A DNA stretch of 64,000 bases from Gymnothorax reevesii (Eukaryota > Chordata > Actinopteri > Anguilliformes > Muraenidae): positions 7,706,001-7,770,000 of the forward strand of contig CM056574.1 in NCBI GenBank assembly GCA_029721435.1, read 5' to 3'. This document shows, one piece after another, positions 22,946 through 34,130 of this stretch. Both the position numbers and the translations under genes were made by a program. Below the pieces are notes generated by a model, which did not search any database, was not told where the DNA came from, and saw only the letters and a program-made list of their open reading frames with translations. Numbering within the stretch: the first letter of the stretch is position 1; each line of letters begins with the position of its first letter.

Positions 22946-24094
22946 AATTATTTGAAAACAAATGAGCACTAAATGAAATAACTTGTTTGTTCACTCAGAA
23001 GCTTCCAGCTGAAACTGCTATAAAAGCAATCAAGATTGTGTTTCAAAACGGCCAAAATGATACCATTAGTATATTTTTATGTAAATTTAATGTTTTTTAT
23101 GAATATTTTCTCTGAATGAGCAATGCAAACAAAGAGTTGCAACATCCTTAATGTTGAATAATGCAGAATTAAGTGCTCTCCATTTTGTGCGCAAACAAAG
23201 ACTTGCATCTTCCATCTCAGGTAATTCAGGCCAGGCTAATATGAAAGGATTGGGCCCGATTCCGCCCTTCAGGGAAATCTTACGTAAAGACTGGTCATTC
23301 TCATGCCTCTACAGTTTATCTTGCACTCTTCTCCTGAGGTGTTTAATGTATTGAGAGCATAGTGTGTGTCACCAGATCTGCTCGGAAGCCTGTCAGGGCC
23401 GCACCAACTTAAATTAGAAAATATTAAACGTTAGAAGTTTACTCTCCATTAGAGAGTGTTGGTCAGGGGACGAAGTGGCAACATCTGATGGCAATGAGCA
23501 TTTTATGACTCAACTCCTCAACACTAACTTTTCACTTTAGTTTTCCCTTGAGCGGGTCCAAAGTCGGTGACAGCATTTTGTCAATTCACAGAAAAATGTC
23601 ACACACATATTCTGTACCTGCTGGCTGCAGCACTTCGCTGAAGCTACATCCCATTTATGTTAAGAAAAATATTCAAACCCAGGATACCATGTTTTTATGG
23701 CCACGTCATAAAATCAAGCGGAAAAGATCTAGATCTTGAACATCATTTTCAGCACCGTTTGCTGCAATTCAGCTGGATGCGCAGAGTTGTTGGAAACCTT
23801 GGCATCTCTATACAGAATTTAAAATAGGTCTGAAGTTCCACTGGTTTGAATAAAGCAGCAGCGTTTGTTGAACCCTTACGAGTCCATACATTTAACGGGG
23901 TTAATTATATTAATCAAGGACCGCGATCAAAGAAATAGGTCGAGACAGTTTAGCTAAAAGGGGCACTGTTGTTTAAATGAAGTTAAAAGGAACGTTTCCT
24001 GTCGTGCACCTAGTGAGAGACACTGACGGTCAGCGTACCGCCCTCATGCAGCTGAACTGCGAGCCTTAAATCTCATCCCACTGGATATGAAAAT
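22946..24094. other. AT-rich non-coding stretch
   Basis: No gene, transposon end or array recognised. Confidence 0.55.
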
Positions 24095-24365
24095 TAAATG
24101 AGCACGAGCTGTGCGGGAGGCGTTGTCGGTGCAGACGAATTCGGCGTGACAGCCCCGGCCCTTGCGGGATGCCGGGAACCGGAATTTCTTCCGGAGTCCA
24201 TGTTCAGTAGCCGTGATTTCAATATTCCAACCCGCCGCGCATCCGCTACCAGGGAAGCCGGGAGCGCACGCCCTGGGGAAATGCTTCGGAAACTGAACGT
24301 AGAGCCCCGTGGAAAAGCGCTATAAGACGCGATCGCGAACGATGAGAAAGGCGAGAGCTCGAGGG
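24095..24365. promoter_or_regulatory. CpG-island-like block
   Basis: About 30 CpG dinucleotides in roughly 250 bp (for example CCCGCCGCGCATCCGC and GACGCGATCGCGAACG), against a CpG-poor background. No TATA box or clear exon is attached. Frames on both strands (75 and 107 aa) are open mainly because the block is GC-rich. It may be an unmethylated regulatory element, an orphan CpG island, or the edge of an unrecognised first exon. Confidence 0.45.
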
Positions 24366-25956
24366 AGCTACTCAAAGCATCATGGGATTGGGCGCACTTT
24401 ATGCAAAATAAATACAAAAATACATCAATAAATAAATACTTGGGGGAGTAAGGATGAGGGGGGTTATAAGTGCTTTGGTTCTGAGAGCTGACATTAATTC
24501 AAGTGACATAATGAGTTATGCAACAGTGAGGACAATAGTATTCTGGGTACCATGTTATGTCATCATTTGTAAAGCATTGGATTGGCTCGCCGGTAATCTA
24601 CAACAGTGAAACATTGTTGTAAAGTAAAACAGGCTCACCTGTTCTGCATGAAGGTGTGAGTTTTATGAAGTGTGGCTGATACTGTAATTTCTAAACTGGG
24701 TGCAAACATGAGCACCTGAAGACGAGATAAAAGTGTGAAATGATAGTTGTTACGCTTTTCATGCGAGAGAAACAGTGAAATAAAAGTGACTTTTATCCCG
24801 TCTGGTGTTTTTTTTTTTTTTTCTCCCTTTGTTCAAGATTTTTTTTTTTTTTTGGTTGTTCTGTTAAGTACAGCTCATCACTTCAGCGCCACAGAACAGA
24901 GACTCCTGCTGGAGAGGATTGTTTTCCAGGCCACTTCCCCCAACAGACATCCTGCAGACTGAAAAAATGCCACACAGATCAAATGTCAAAAGGACTTCAC
25001 ATCCCACAATGCCCCACGCTGTTTTGATTGGTTCCAGTCACTGAATTCAGGGCAATAGATTTGTCTTCCTTTAACTGTATTGCAGTCACCTTAGCTTCTA
25101 CTGACGGATGCCCAGTGTTCAGAAAGCTTTATTCAAAGTGAGAAAAATATGCGAGCAAGGACACCAGCAGCCGCCGTACAATTAACTTATATTTAATAAA
25201 TGTATGTATAGAGCTATGAGGTCTTAACGTAAAATCCGATTCAATTCGTGTAAACACTGATGTCAAAATGGCATCTGTGAAGGTCTGTAGCGACTGCCTG
25301 CGAATGTAACACAATTGATTCCATTCCTTTCAAGGTTTCTCCACATCACAGCCCACAATCGCAAACAGACCTCCGCAGTCTCTTATTGTACAGAACACGT
25401 CTCGGCCTCCTTCAGCGTTTCCCTGACCTTCAATCATCTCCAGAGTAAAAAAGCTTCATCCAATCAACTACGGTTTTTGTTGACCAATGATCATAATTTT
25501 ACCGCCTGACTGTAACGGGCCGAGGACTACATTCTTCAATACAAAAATCATGATCCCCACATCGGTGAATGTGAATAAAACATAATAAAAAAAAGAAAAA
25601 AAATATAAAAACCAAAACAAGACTGAAGCTTGTCTGCAGGTGATTCAGAGTATTTACAAGAAATAGCAGTGATGTCGGGAAACCATGAAAGGACAAGCTC
25701 TCTTTTTCTCCACTACAGATAATAAATACAGACATTTTCCCCATTTTCCAATAAATCTGACTATGAGGGTGTCAGTAAATTCAAGGATAATTGACTGGTA
25801 GCCGTAGAAGAAATAAATAAATAAAAATAATAAAAGCAAATCATCTCTTACACTGTGTACCCTTACATTACTGACTACGGAAAGAAATTGTGCTCAGTGT
25901 GGTATAAGCTCTGCATTAAAGCACACCATTTCCAAACACACACACACACACACTCT
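24366..25956. other. Non-coding stretch with poly-T tracts
   Basis: T runs at about 24809-24822 and 24840-24853, and several ATAAATA patches (24407-24440, 25811-25830). No exon recognised. Confidence 0.55.
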
Positions 25957-26140
25957 TTTCTTTCTCGCTCTTCTCATCTTATCTGTATCTCATCTTCTCA
26001 TCTTATCTGTATTTTTCTCTCCCCATGTATATTTGCATTTTCCTCATCTCTCCTTCTTCTCTCTCTCTCCCTCTTTCCCTCCCTCCCTCTCTCTCTCTCT
26101 CCCTCCCTCTCTCTCTCTCTCTCTCTCTCCCTCTCTCCGT
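25957..26140. repeat. CT-rich tract with a unique core, copy A of an inverted pair
   Basis: The first ~100 bp (25957-26060) are the reverse complement of 33411-33489, with one substitution (CCCCATG versus CCCCGTG) and an extra 23-bp tandem copy of a CTCATCTTCTCATCTTATCTGTAT-like phrase, here split over 25986-26011. The core includes ATATTTGCATTTTCCTC, which is not simple repeat. It continues into an 80-bp CT microsatellite/minisatellite. The Ser/Leu-rich frame across it is an artefact. Confidence 0.85.
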
Positions 26141-26159
26141 ACCCACCCCCAGTACACAG

Positions 26160-26430
26160 CTGAAGTAGCAGAGCAGTCAAACAGCCGGCTGCTCCACAGG
26201 CATCTGTAAACCTCCTGATTCAAATCCCTGGTTTAACTTTTCACTTGCATCTGGAGAGATGAAGTTGGGAAGAAGTCTCCTGTTGGGCCCTTGAGCGAGG
26301 CCCTTAACCCCAGCACTGCTCCAGGGGCTTCGCCCCTGTTCCCCATTACCACTCTCTCGGTTCTGCAACGGCTCTGCCTGGAATTTAGCCCTGGGCATCG
26401 ATGTGAAAAGACGCGCATGATCACCACACG
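26160..26430 (+). mobile_element. tRNA-derived SINE-like element
   Basis: An A-box-like TAGCAGAGCAG (26167-26177) precedes the B box GATTCAAATCC (26217-26227). Downstream is CTTGAGCGAGGCCCTTAACCC (near 26290-26310), a phrase widely found in fish SINE bodies. The frames on the minus strand have no meaning of their own. Confidence 0.6.
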
Positions 26431-27399
26431 TGTTTCCCGGTTAGTAAAAAGAAGCAGGTTATAAATGCATGAGGGTAGAGCCAGTCAGCTGTCAGGAGTC
26501 TTCATCCAGCACAGTCACTGAGGCCTCCATCCCTCCCACCGCCGCTCCAGTTTCTCATCTCTCTGCAACATCCTCAATCAGCACAGGTACATGTCACCAC
26601 CTCCCCTAACACTCAACCCCCGTCAGCCAATCAGGGCAGGGCAGCTTTCAGCACCAGGGACAGAGGCACAGGCCTTACTTACAGGCAAACGCAGCTGAGA
26701 TTGAGCATCTAACAGAGCCACAGAGAGAACACAGAAAGATCTAGAAGACACTGTGTGATCCAGTGATCTTCAGTATAACTCAAAGAACAGTAAACAGTTT
26801 GCCGACACCAAATATACTGTGTATCCTCCTTTTGTCCAATATTACCAAAGCACAGATGACTGTAGAAATGTACAACTCTGCAGACTTTTGGAAGTTAATA
26901 AAATCATCTATTAGTATGGCCACGCCTTCATTGGCACAGCCTAAAGCGAAAGTGATCTTCAACTGGACAGTGTCTGTTTTCAACAGTCAATTAAACAAGA
27001 ATAAACGTCTCACTGATATCTAGACCAAAACTACAACTTAAAGCATTGGAATCTTTCAATATTATTCGATGACTCAAATTCTTTAGAACCATAATTTGGC
27101 ACAGGCAAATACGAGTAAGTGCGGAAAATCAATCACAAAGTATACCATACTTCACCTGTTACGTAAAAACTGTTCAATAACCTCCACATTTTAATAATGT
27201 TTGATCACTCAAAATCTTAGCAACTATATCCTGGCGCCAACCAATGTGAATATGTACAATAAATAAATCAGAAAATATAAAATGCTTTAGCTGTGATTTA
27301 AAACAGAGACAGGTCACTTTCCCCTCCTGCCAACCCACACAAGAAGCGTCACCAACCTCACCGACCGACCTTTCCACTGACCATTCAATCAAGCCACAG
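26431..27399. other. Non-coding stretch
   Basis: Unique sequence. An 86-aa frame at 26763-27023 shows no recognised domain and no splice context. Confidence 0.5.
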
Positions 27400-27560
27400 T
27401 CGATGGACAAATCAGTACACATTCCAGGAGACAGAAGAGTTCTAGAGCCATAATGGCCGCCTTCCATCTGCTGCATTGCATCTGAGACAGGCTCCAGGAA
27501 AGGCACTCAGAGGACGGGAGAGCAGAGCCATAGAGCCGTAATGGCGGCCGTCCATCAGGA
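27400..27560. repeat. Two-copy imperfect tandem duplication, ~90 bp
   Basis: AGAGTTCTAGAGCCATAATGGCCGCCTTCCATC is echoed about 90 bp later by AGAGCAGAGCCATAGAGCCGTAATGGCGGCCGTCCATC, both followed by a GAGA...GGCT / GAGATAAGC segment. Shared words include AGAGCC, TAATGGC and TCCATC. Confidence 0.65.
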
Positions 27561-27970
27561 GTATTATGTTTGAGATAAGCGCAGTGCACTTACCGCTCTG
27601 GAAATCCTGCAGCCTCTCAGCCATGTCCTCACTTCTTATTCTCAGGCTAATTTCCTCCTGTCAGCATATTAATCCTGCAACAGAGGAGCCAAAAAAGGGA
27701 AAAGTTTTCACCGATCGAGCCTTTGATCTCTTCGAGGATAAAGTGACAAAGCGAAAGTCTTTAAAAGCGCTAAGGAAGGAATAAAGACCTCTGACGCGCA
27801 TGTAAAACCTGAGTGTTAGAGTTGAGAGGAGCACGGCTCCACATCAGAGCGGTAAATCCGAGCTTCGCTCCGACAAGGGTTCAAAGGTACCATGCGTTCA
27901 GCGTACGAACAGGGATCACTAACGGCTTCTTATCAACTTCTCAGCAATCCAGCTCAATGCTCGAATGCTG
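27561..27970. other. Non-coding stretch
   Basis: No gene, transposon end or array recognised. Confidence 0.5.
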
Positions 27971-28347
27971 GGGATGCACAAATTTTCCGATTTTATCAGC
28001 CCCAATACTGATAGTGATACTGATACCTCGGCTTTGAGTATCAACCAATCCCGAGTATCGATCCAATACCAGTGTTTCATGAATAAGCTGTGTGCCTCAC
28101 AGTATGAAAAAGACTGAGCCATTCTTTTATGTGTAAGGCAACATCAGGTTTGACTTAAACATTGCTTATCTGACTTTTCAAAACAAAATATATCAAATAA
28201 ATACATAAATATAAATGTACTGAATAAAAGTAAAAGTATCAGATACCACATCAGCCCATGATCACTGATAGCCAAACCCTTTTTTCTATTTGAGTCAGTA
28301 TCGCACTGATATATCAGTATCGGTATCGGTATTTGTGCATCTCGATT
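27971..28347. mobile_element. Probable hAT-type non-autonomous element
   Basis: The ends are inverted copies: left GGGATGCACAAAT, right ATTTGTGCATCTC. Subterminal zones are rich in ATACTGATA/TATCGGTATCGG-type words in both orientations. This layout is common in short hAT derivatives of fish. A clean 8-bp target duplication could not be read. There is no coding frame. Confidence 0.6.
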
Positions 28348-29004
28348 GGATGCTTCTGTTCATGCACACGAGAAAGAACATTTGCTAAGGCGTGTGAGGA
28401 AATGACTTAGTTTTGGGCTGTATTTCATGGTGTGGACTCTATGACCCACTGAATGACATTATTAATGCTACAGGATGCAAAGACATTCCGGATGTTTCTG
28501 AGCTGCCAGCAATCAGTGAGAGGCCTTGATAACATTCCCATCTGCGCAGCCAGGTCAATACACGGTTTGTCCAGAGAGGTGAACTGGCACTTGATTGGCT
28601 GGCCTCCACCCCATAAAACACTGTCGAGATAAAGTGAAAATGCGACTTCAAGCTGGGCTAAATCACCCAGTATCACTGCACAAACGCTTGTCAGACCGAA
28701 ACAGACCCAAATCACCACAGATACATTCTATTACCAATCAGAGATCCACCCCATAAAGTGACCAGGATCTTAAAAAGAAACATCAGACGGGCAGGTGTCC
28801 ACTTTCTCTTGGGTTTGTGGGATTGTTATCAGTACAGCAGACGCAATTTCATCCCACATTTCTCCTTTGGCTCACAGTCGTGGCGTTCAGGAGCGAGAAT
28901 TTCACCACGATAAAATGAACTCAATAAATGGCTCACTAGCACATGAAAACACTTCCTTCTTAAGCCATGTCTTTTAACTCAAGATAAATGCTACACCAAC
29001 ACAT
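28348..29004. other. Non-coding stretch
   Basis: Unique sequence; frames of 60-97 aa without recognisable domains. Confidence 0.5.
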
Positions 29005-29227
29005 TCTCATTACGACTCACCATAGAGTGATGCCACCAGACCAAGGAGGCTTTTAGCGTCCTTATTTGACGTTTACGGTTAGGGTTTGGGTTAAGGGTCA
29101 GGGGTTAGGGGGTAGGGGGTAGGGTTCATTTTTAACTGGTATCAAATTAGGACACCAAAAGCCTCCTTTTGCGTCGTTTATGGACACTTGGTCAGGTAGC
29201 ATCAGTATATGACACGTCGGTATGAGA
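29005..29227. mobile_element. Fold-back element with a G-quadruplex-like loop
   Basis: Long inverted arms: AGGAGGCTTTTAGCGTCC (from 29044) pairs with a reversed AGGAGGCTTTTGGTGTCC (29148-29167), and outer arms TCTCATTACGAC...GATGCCACCAGACCAAG pair with reversed TCTCATACCGAC...GATGCTACCTGACCAAG. The loop (29082-29125) is a run of GGGTTT/GGGTTA/AGGGG-type words resembling degenerate telomere repeat with at least five runs of three or more G. No coding content. Confidence 0.75.
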
Positions 29228-29809
29228 CTTGGCTCGCCTCACTGGTGTATATTTCAGAATGTGAAATAAAGACAGTAAATCAAGCACTAACATATGAGGT
29301 GAAAAATAAAGCCTTGTTTCCATAACAATCAGCCCACAAGCTTCAAAAACAAGGTCACGAGGTCTGGACACCGACACCCTGATCTCGCCTTCCTGGCTAA
29401 AAATCGATTCAGGAATGTCACCTGCGCACATGACTCAAGAATAACTCTTTTGATTCGTTTTCAGAGGTGATGTGTTTAAAGAGATTAAAGAGAATCGCAA
29501 AGTATGAATCAGTCGCGGTGAAAAAACAAAGACAGGCTTTGTTGAAAGGCCTCTCCCCGAAACACTCAGACTCGCACTCCAGCGCGTTATTGTGATGCTG
29601 CTCGGGCGATGCTCGCCACATTAACTCCCAAATTAATTTCTCTGTTGATCTTCAGCTCAAGAGGAAAAACACTGCCGAATTCCCCGAGCCAATTATCACC
29701 TTATCTGCCCAGCGAACACACACCGTGCTGGCCAGAGACCCGAGCCAGTGCGCTTTATTGTGATTGCTTATTAGCCGGCCTTAGCGAGTTAGCACGTTAC
29801 TGAGCAGAG

Positions 29810-29812
<3 letters not shown>
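29228..29812. other. Non-coding stretch, candidate conserved element
   Basis: From about 29560 to 29800 the sequence is unique, balanced in composition and carries ATTAACTCCCAAATTAATTTC and CAATTATCACCTTATCTGCC words (homeodomain- and GATA-like). This is suggestive only. Confidence 0.35.
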
Positions 29813-29859
<47 letters not shown>

Positions 29860-29870
29860 AGGGGGGGGGG
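29813..29870. repeat. (GT)n microsatellite followed by a G run
   Basis: GT run of about 22 units, then GGAGGGGGGGGGG. Confidence 0.97.
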
Positions 29871-30247
29871 AGCCCGGGGAGAGAGAAGCACCATGATGCT
29901 CCATTGTCAGAAATGTGGGGTGTGCTCCTGAGGTGTGTGAGATAGGGCACCTCCTAATTTAAATAAAGGGGTAGAGGGTAAATGCATGAGGGGGTAGATT
30001 TTTACCCTCCCCTCAATCGAAGTCAGACAGATAGCAAAAACTCCAACCCCAAAAGCACCTTTATTCATCAGACGTCTGCCGCAGGCTGTTCCTCTCATCT
30101 ACCCACCCAGTGACATGTGACAGGAAATAGACCACACCCCCAGAAATGTGACAGGAAATAACCCCTCCCCCTGGTTACCCCAGTTACTTTTACTCGGCAC
30201 ATTTGCAGTCCATTCAAAAGAAAGACTTCATTGTGATGAAATAATTA

Positions 30248-30460
30248 CCCCACCCGAAAGGCGGGGGCATCGTTTTCAATGGCGTGCGTCCGTGTGTTTG
30301 TCTGTGTGTCTGTCAGCAGTTTAGCACAAAAACAGTTTGATGAAATTACACACAACTGTCGGGACAGGGGCACAACAGTCCAAGAATCACCTGATTTAAA
30401 TTTTGGACCTGAAGGTCAAGGTGACCAAAAATTGTGTAAAATGCCCCCCTCTGGCAGGGG
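30248..30460. mobile_element. 213-bp MITE with TA flanks
   Basis: Ends are inverted: left CCCCACCCGAAAGGCGGGGGCAT, right (reverse complement) CCCCTGCCAGAGGGGGGCAT. TA lies immediately outside each end (30246-30247 and 30461-30462), as for Tc1/mariner-type insertion. The interior includes GTCAAGGTGACC. No coding capacity. Confidence 0.6.
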
Positions 30461-30462
30461 TA

Positions 30463-30808
30463 TGATTAGTGTGGCGCCATTTCCTTTTTAATTGACTTTT
30501 GAATCATACATTTCTCTGTGCTGACAATTATTCAGGAAAAAAATAAAAATAAAATAAAAAAGAAAAATCTACCCAAAGGATGCAGTAATGACAGCGCTCC
30601 AGTACCAGTCACAAAGCTCAATTGTCAAACTGACCTGCCTCATTAACCCGGACTAATCAGGCTAACGACAAGAAATGGTGTCTCCCCCCCCACCCCCTCT
30701 TCATCTCTCCACTCCCTCCCTCTCTCTCTCCCTCCCTCCCTCTCACTCTTTTTCTGAACACTTCCAGTCAATGTTTGAAATCTCTTTAATTCAATTTATT
30801 TAACAGAA

Positions 30809-30859
<51 letters not shown>

Positions 30860-31244
30860 ATCCCTCGAGAGCAGGCACCCTTTCAAACACATGCTGAATT
30901 CACGCGTACCTTTGTGACATCAATTACACATAATTACTCTCCATCAGGACATTCTGAGCTGAACTGACACAGGCAGAGCTGTGTTGGGAGCGTGCTTATC
31001 GACGCCACCGTCCTCAGAGTGTTGCATTCTGGTAGTGTGACAGCTGAAAGCAGAATTAATGACAGGAGTTGGAATCTGAGCACTTCAAAGGTCATAGGTA
31101 CTCCTGTTCCGCTGCGCTTGTGTTTGTCAGGGCTGTAAAGTGTTAAAGCTTGTCGTTTGAGAAACGGGAGACTTCTAATGAAACAGGACTGATCTGTACC
31201 TGGGCACAGTACGGCTCTGCTGAGTGCAGTTTTACCGTAGCTCA

Positions 31245-31245
<1 letters not shown>
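30463..31245. other. Non-coding stretch with CT and GA tracts
   Basis: CT-rich tract about 30708-30745 and a pure (AG)n run 30813-30854. The remainder is unique; a 103-aa minus-strand frame has no recognised features. Confidence 0.6.

Positions 31246-31280
<35 letters not shown>
31246..31280. repeat. (CA)n microsatellite
   Basis: CA run of about 17 units, with a short degenerate continuation to about 31306. Confidence 0.96.
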
Positions 31281-31288
<8 letters not shown>

Positions 31289-31389
31289 GACGCACACACA
31301 CTCACACGGGTGTAAAATGTGAAGTTATAAATGTAGTAGCATGCATTAGAGTGTAAGCTGATTTAAAGTGACGCATGTGGGGTTGTATG

Positions 31390-32665
31390 TATGGTAGCCT
31401 GAGCGCAGTGTGTTGTGTCAATGCTGGTTGCACGTGTGCAGTGCCATGTGTGGTAGCCTGTGTGGGTAACATGCATAATTATGCATGCAGTAGCATGTAT
31501 GGTAGCAGTGTGTCAACATGTATGGTAACATGCGTATAGTTTAGTATCTATGGTAGCAGGCGTTTAGGTTAGCATGTGAGATAGGATGTGTGTAGGTTAG
31601 CGTGTATAGTAGCAGGCGTGTAGGTTAGCATGTGAGGTAACATGCATGTAGGATTGCATGTATGGTATCAGGCGTGTAGGTTAAAATGTGCGGTAGCATG
31701 TGTGTTGGTTATCATGTATGGTATCAGGCATGCAGATTAGCATGTTGGATAGCAAGTGAATAGGGTAGCATGTGAGGTAGCACATGTGTAGGTTAGCGTG
31801 TATGGTTTCAGGCGTGTAGGGTAGCATGTGAGGTAGCATGCATGTAGGATTGCATGTATGGTAACAGGCGTGTAGGTTAGCATGTGCGGTAGCATGCATG
31901 CATGGTAGCGGGTGTGTCGGTTAGCTTGTGAGGTAGCAAGGGTGTAGGTTAGCGTGTATGGTATCAGGCGTGATAGCAAGTGAGGTGACAGGTGTGTAGG
32001 TTAGCATGTGAGGTAGCATGTGTGTAGGTTAGCAGGTATGGTATCAGGCGTGATAGCATGTGAGGTAACGGGTGTGTAGGTTAGCATGTGAGGTAGCATG
32101 TGTGTAGGTTAGCATGTACGGTATCAGGCGTAATAGCATGTGAGGTAACAGGTGCGTAGGTTAGCATGTGAGGTAGCACGTGTGTAGGTTAGCAGGTATG
32201 GTATCAGGGGTCATAGCATGTGAGGTAACAGGTGTGTAGGTTAGCAGGTGAGGTAGCACGTGTGTAGGTTAGCAGGTATGGTATCAGGCGTGATAGCATG
32301 TGAAGTAACAGGTGTGTAGGTTAGCATGTGAGGTAGCACGTGTGTAGGTTAGCAGGTATGGTATCAGGCGTGATAGCATGTGAGGTAACAGGTGTGTAGG
32401 TTAGCATGTGAGGTAGCACGTGTGTAGGTTAGCAGGTATGGTATCAGGCATGATAGCATGTGAGGTAACAGGTGTGTAGGTTAGCATGTGAGGTAGCACG
32501 TGTGTAGGTTAGCATGTACGGAATCAGGCATGATAGCATGTGAGGTAACAGGTGTGTAGGTTAGCATGTGAGGTAGCACGTGTGTAGGTTAGCATGCATG
32601 GTATCCGGCGTGATGGCATTTGAGGTAACAGGTGTGTAGGTTAGCATGTGAGGTAGCACAAGTGG
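31390..32665. repeat. 80-bp minisatellite with ~20-bp internal units
   Basis: From about 31970 the array is regular: the phrase beginning TGATAGCATGTG recurs at 32051, 32131, 32211, 32291, 32371, 32451, 32531 and 32611, exactly 80 bp apart. Each unit has four related ~20-bp parts (GATAGCATGTGAGGTAACA, GGTGTGTAGGTTAGCATGTG, AGGTAGCACGTGTGTAGGTT, AGCAGGTATGGTATCAGGCG). Upstream, 31390-31960 holds the same 20-40 bp parts in irregular order. This is consistent with an 80-bp higher-order unit emerging from an older short repeat. Confidence 0.97.
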
Positions 32666-33299
32666 TGACCCGTAGCGAGCAGCACATACTGGAGCGTGTG
32701 TGAGTAGCGTTATGCACGTATCACATCTCCTGGTCTCGTGTCCATTGCAGGGGATGGCGGATGTGTGAGCTCTTCAAGGTCGCCTCTCCGTTAGCCAGCG
32801 CACAAGATGAACAGAAATAGGAAACAGTGCCTCTGCAAGAACCTCGGTCCCAACGCTTCACTGCGGCCTACACACGTCCTAACCTGTCAGATCCAATCAC
32901 ACACAAGCTCCCGCTCCCTACCTCCACCAATCCCGGCTGGCTCGGAGCAATACATCAAATCCCGGACACGCATCATTTCCCCTCGTCACTCCCAGTGCAT
33001 TTTATTTCATCATCGCTGTATCTAAAGTTCGGACGCGCTGGTCCCATGCTTGAGTGGAACTGTTTTATGAAAGAGGTGCTTTCAGCACTAGAATGGTTAT
33101 TTCTGCCTGTGCTTGTTGTTTTTGGAGGGACACGACGTACCAGATTTGGGATGGGGGGGCAACTGTGACAGCAGGAAGAATTAGAGTCAAACAGCAAGGA
33201 GGAGAAGGAGAGATTTCACCGTCCTCCATTAAAAGGCTTTAAATCTTCATCTATAGCAGAGACTCGCAATCATTCAGAGGCGAGAACTGGGAATCAGCA
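32666..33299. other. Non-coding stretch with an isolated acceptor-like site
   Basis: CTCGTGTCCATTGCAG at 32735-32750 resembles a 3' splice site, but the following frame meets TGA within a few codons. No matching donor or family signature was found. A 113-aa plus frame (32827-33168) is unrecognised. Confidence 0.45.
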
Positions 33300-33760
33300 G
33301 GGGGGTGCTGAGAGAGAGAGAGGGAGGGAGGGAGGGAGCGAGAGAGAGGGAGGGAGAGGGAGGGAGAGAGAGAGAGGGAGGGGGAGGGAGGGAGGGAGAG
33401 AGAGAGAGAGAAGAAGGAGAGATGAGGAAAATGCAAATATACACGGGGAGAGAAAAATACAGATAAGATGAGAAGAGCGAGAAAGAAAGAAAGACAAAGA
33501 AAGAGAGAGAGAATTAGGGAGTACATGGGACACAGAAAGAGGGGACGGAGGGAGAGGAAGGGAAAAGAGGACAGAGAAAGAAAGAAAGGGAAGGAAGGAA
33601 CGAGATGGAGAGAAAGGGAGAGAGAGACAAAGGTGTGGGCAAGGAGAGATGGAGGGTGAGATAGAAAGGGTGGAGACCAAAAGAGGCAGAGATGGAGGGA
33701 AAGAAAGAATGGAAATAAAGAGATGGAGGAGAATGAAGGGAGAAAGAGAGAGAGACTCAT
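33300..33760. repeat. Purine-rich (GA) tract containing copy B of the inverted pair
   Basis: Nearly pure GA/GGGA on this strand, about 460 bp. The segment 33411-33489 is not simple repeat and is the inverted counterpart of 25957-26060 (shared core GAGGAAAATGCAAATATACA). Long Ser/Leu/Pro-rich and Arg/Glu-rich frames are artefacts. Confidence 0.93.
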
Positions 33761-33819
33761 TGTAACAGGCGAGACGTCACAAATGAATCACTTCACTCTG
33801 CCAATTAAGAGGCTGAGAG

Positions 33820-34130
33820 CTTTTCCCGACAGGGCGGGCGGCTCCGTCATTTAAGTCATGCTGACCTTCATCAAAGCCCACAGCGAGCAGCTATCGGCGC
33901 CGCAGAGACATTCATCCGCGGCCCGCAGATTAAGATTCATATCCCCGCCACAGCGCGTCAGAGGCGCCGGAACATCCCGGAGCTGCTGTCAGTGCATCAC
34001 CAGCTCTCCCGCAGATATTCCCCGCTGATCTCCGATTGGCTGCGACATCACCACGCCCGGGCATTTTCATTGGTTAGCCATCCTGAAATTCCCCGCTTAT
34101 AAAAACTGCTTGGAAGCCTATACTCAGTGC
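33820..34130 (+). promoter_or_regulatory. Promoter-like CpG/CCAAT/TATA block
   Basis: About 23 CpGs in 260 bp are followed by two inverted CCAAT boxes (GATTGGCTG near 34033, CATTGGTTAG near 34068), a GC-rich CACGCCCGGG, a GAAATTCCCC word and TTATAAAAAC at about 34098. A start near CTCAGTG (about 34123) would lie at the right distance from the TATA box. No convincing downstream coding exon was seen, so the transcript would be non-coding, or its exon lies further away, or the resemblance is chance. Confidence 0.35.

Noticed and set aside
29082..29125. True interstitial telomere from chromosome fusion
   Set aside because: Only a few degenerate TTAGGG-like words, and they sit in the loop of a fold-back element, so capture by a MITE is the simpler reading.
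32735..32750. Acceptor splice site starting an exon
   Set aside because: The following frame stops almost at once and no donor with a compatible exon was found.
33251..33760. 169-aa Ser/Leu/Pro-rich minus-strand frame resembling a membrane protein
   Set aside because: Generated by the GA/CT tract; hydrophobicity comes from CTC/TCT/TTC codons.
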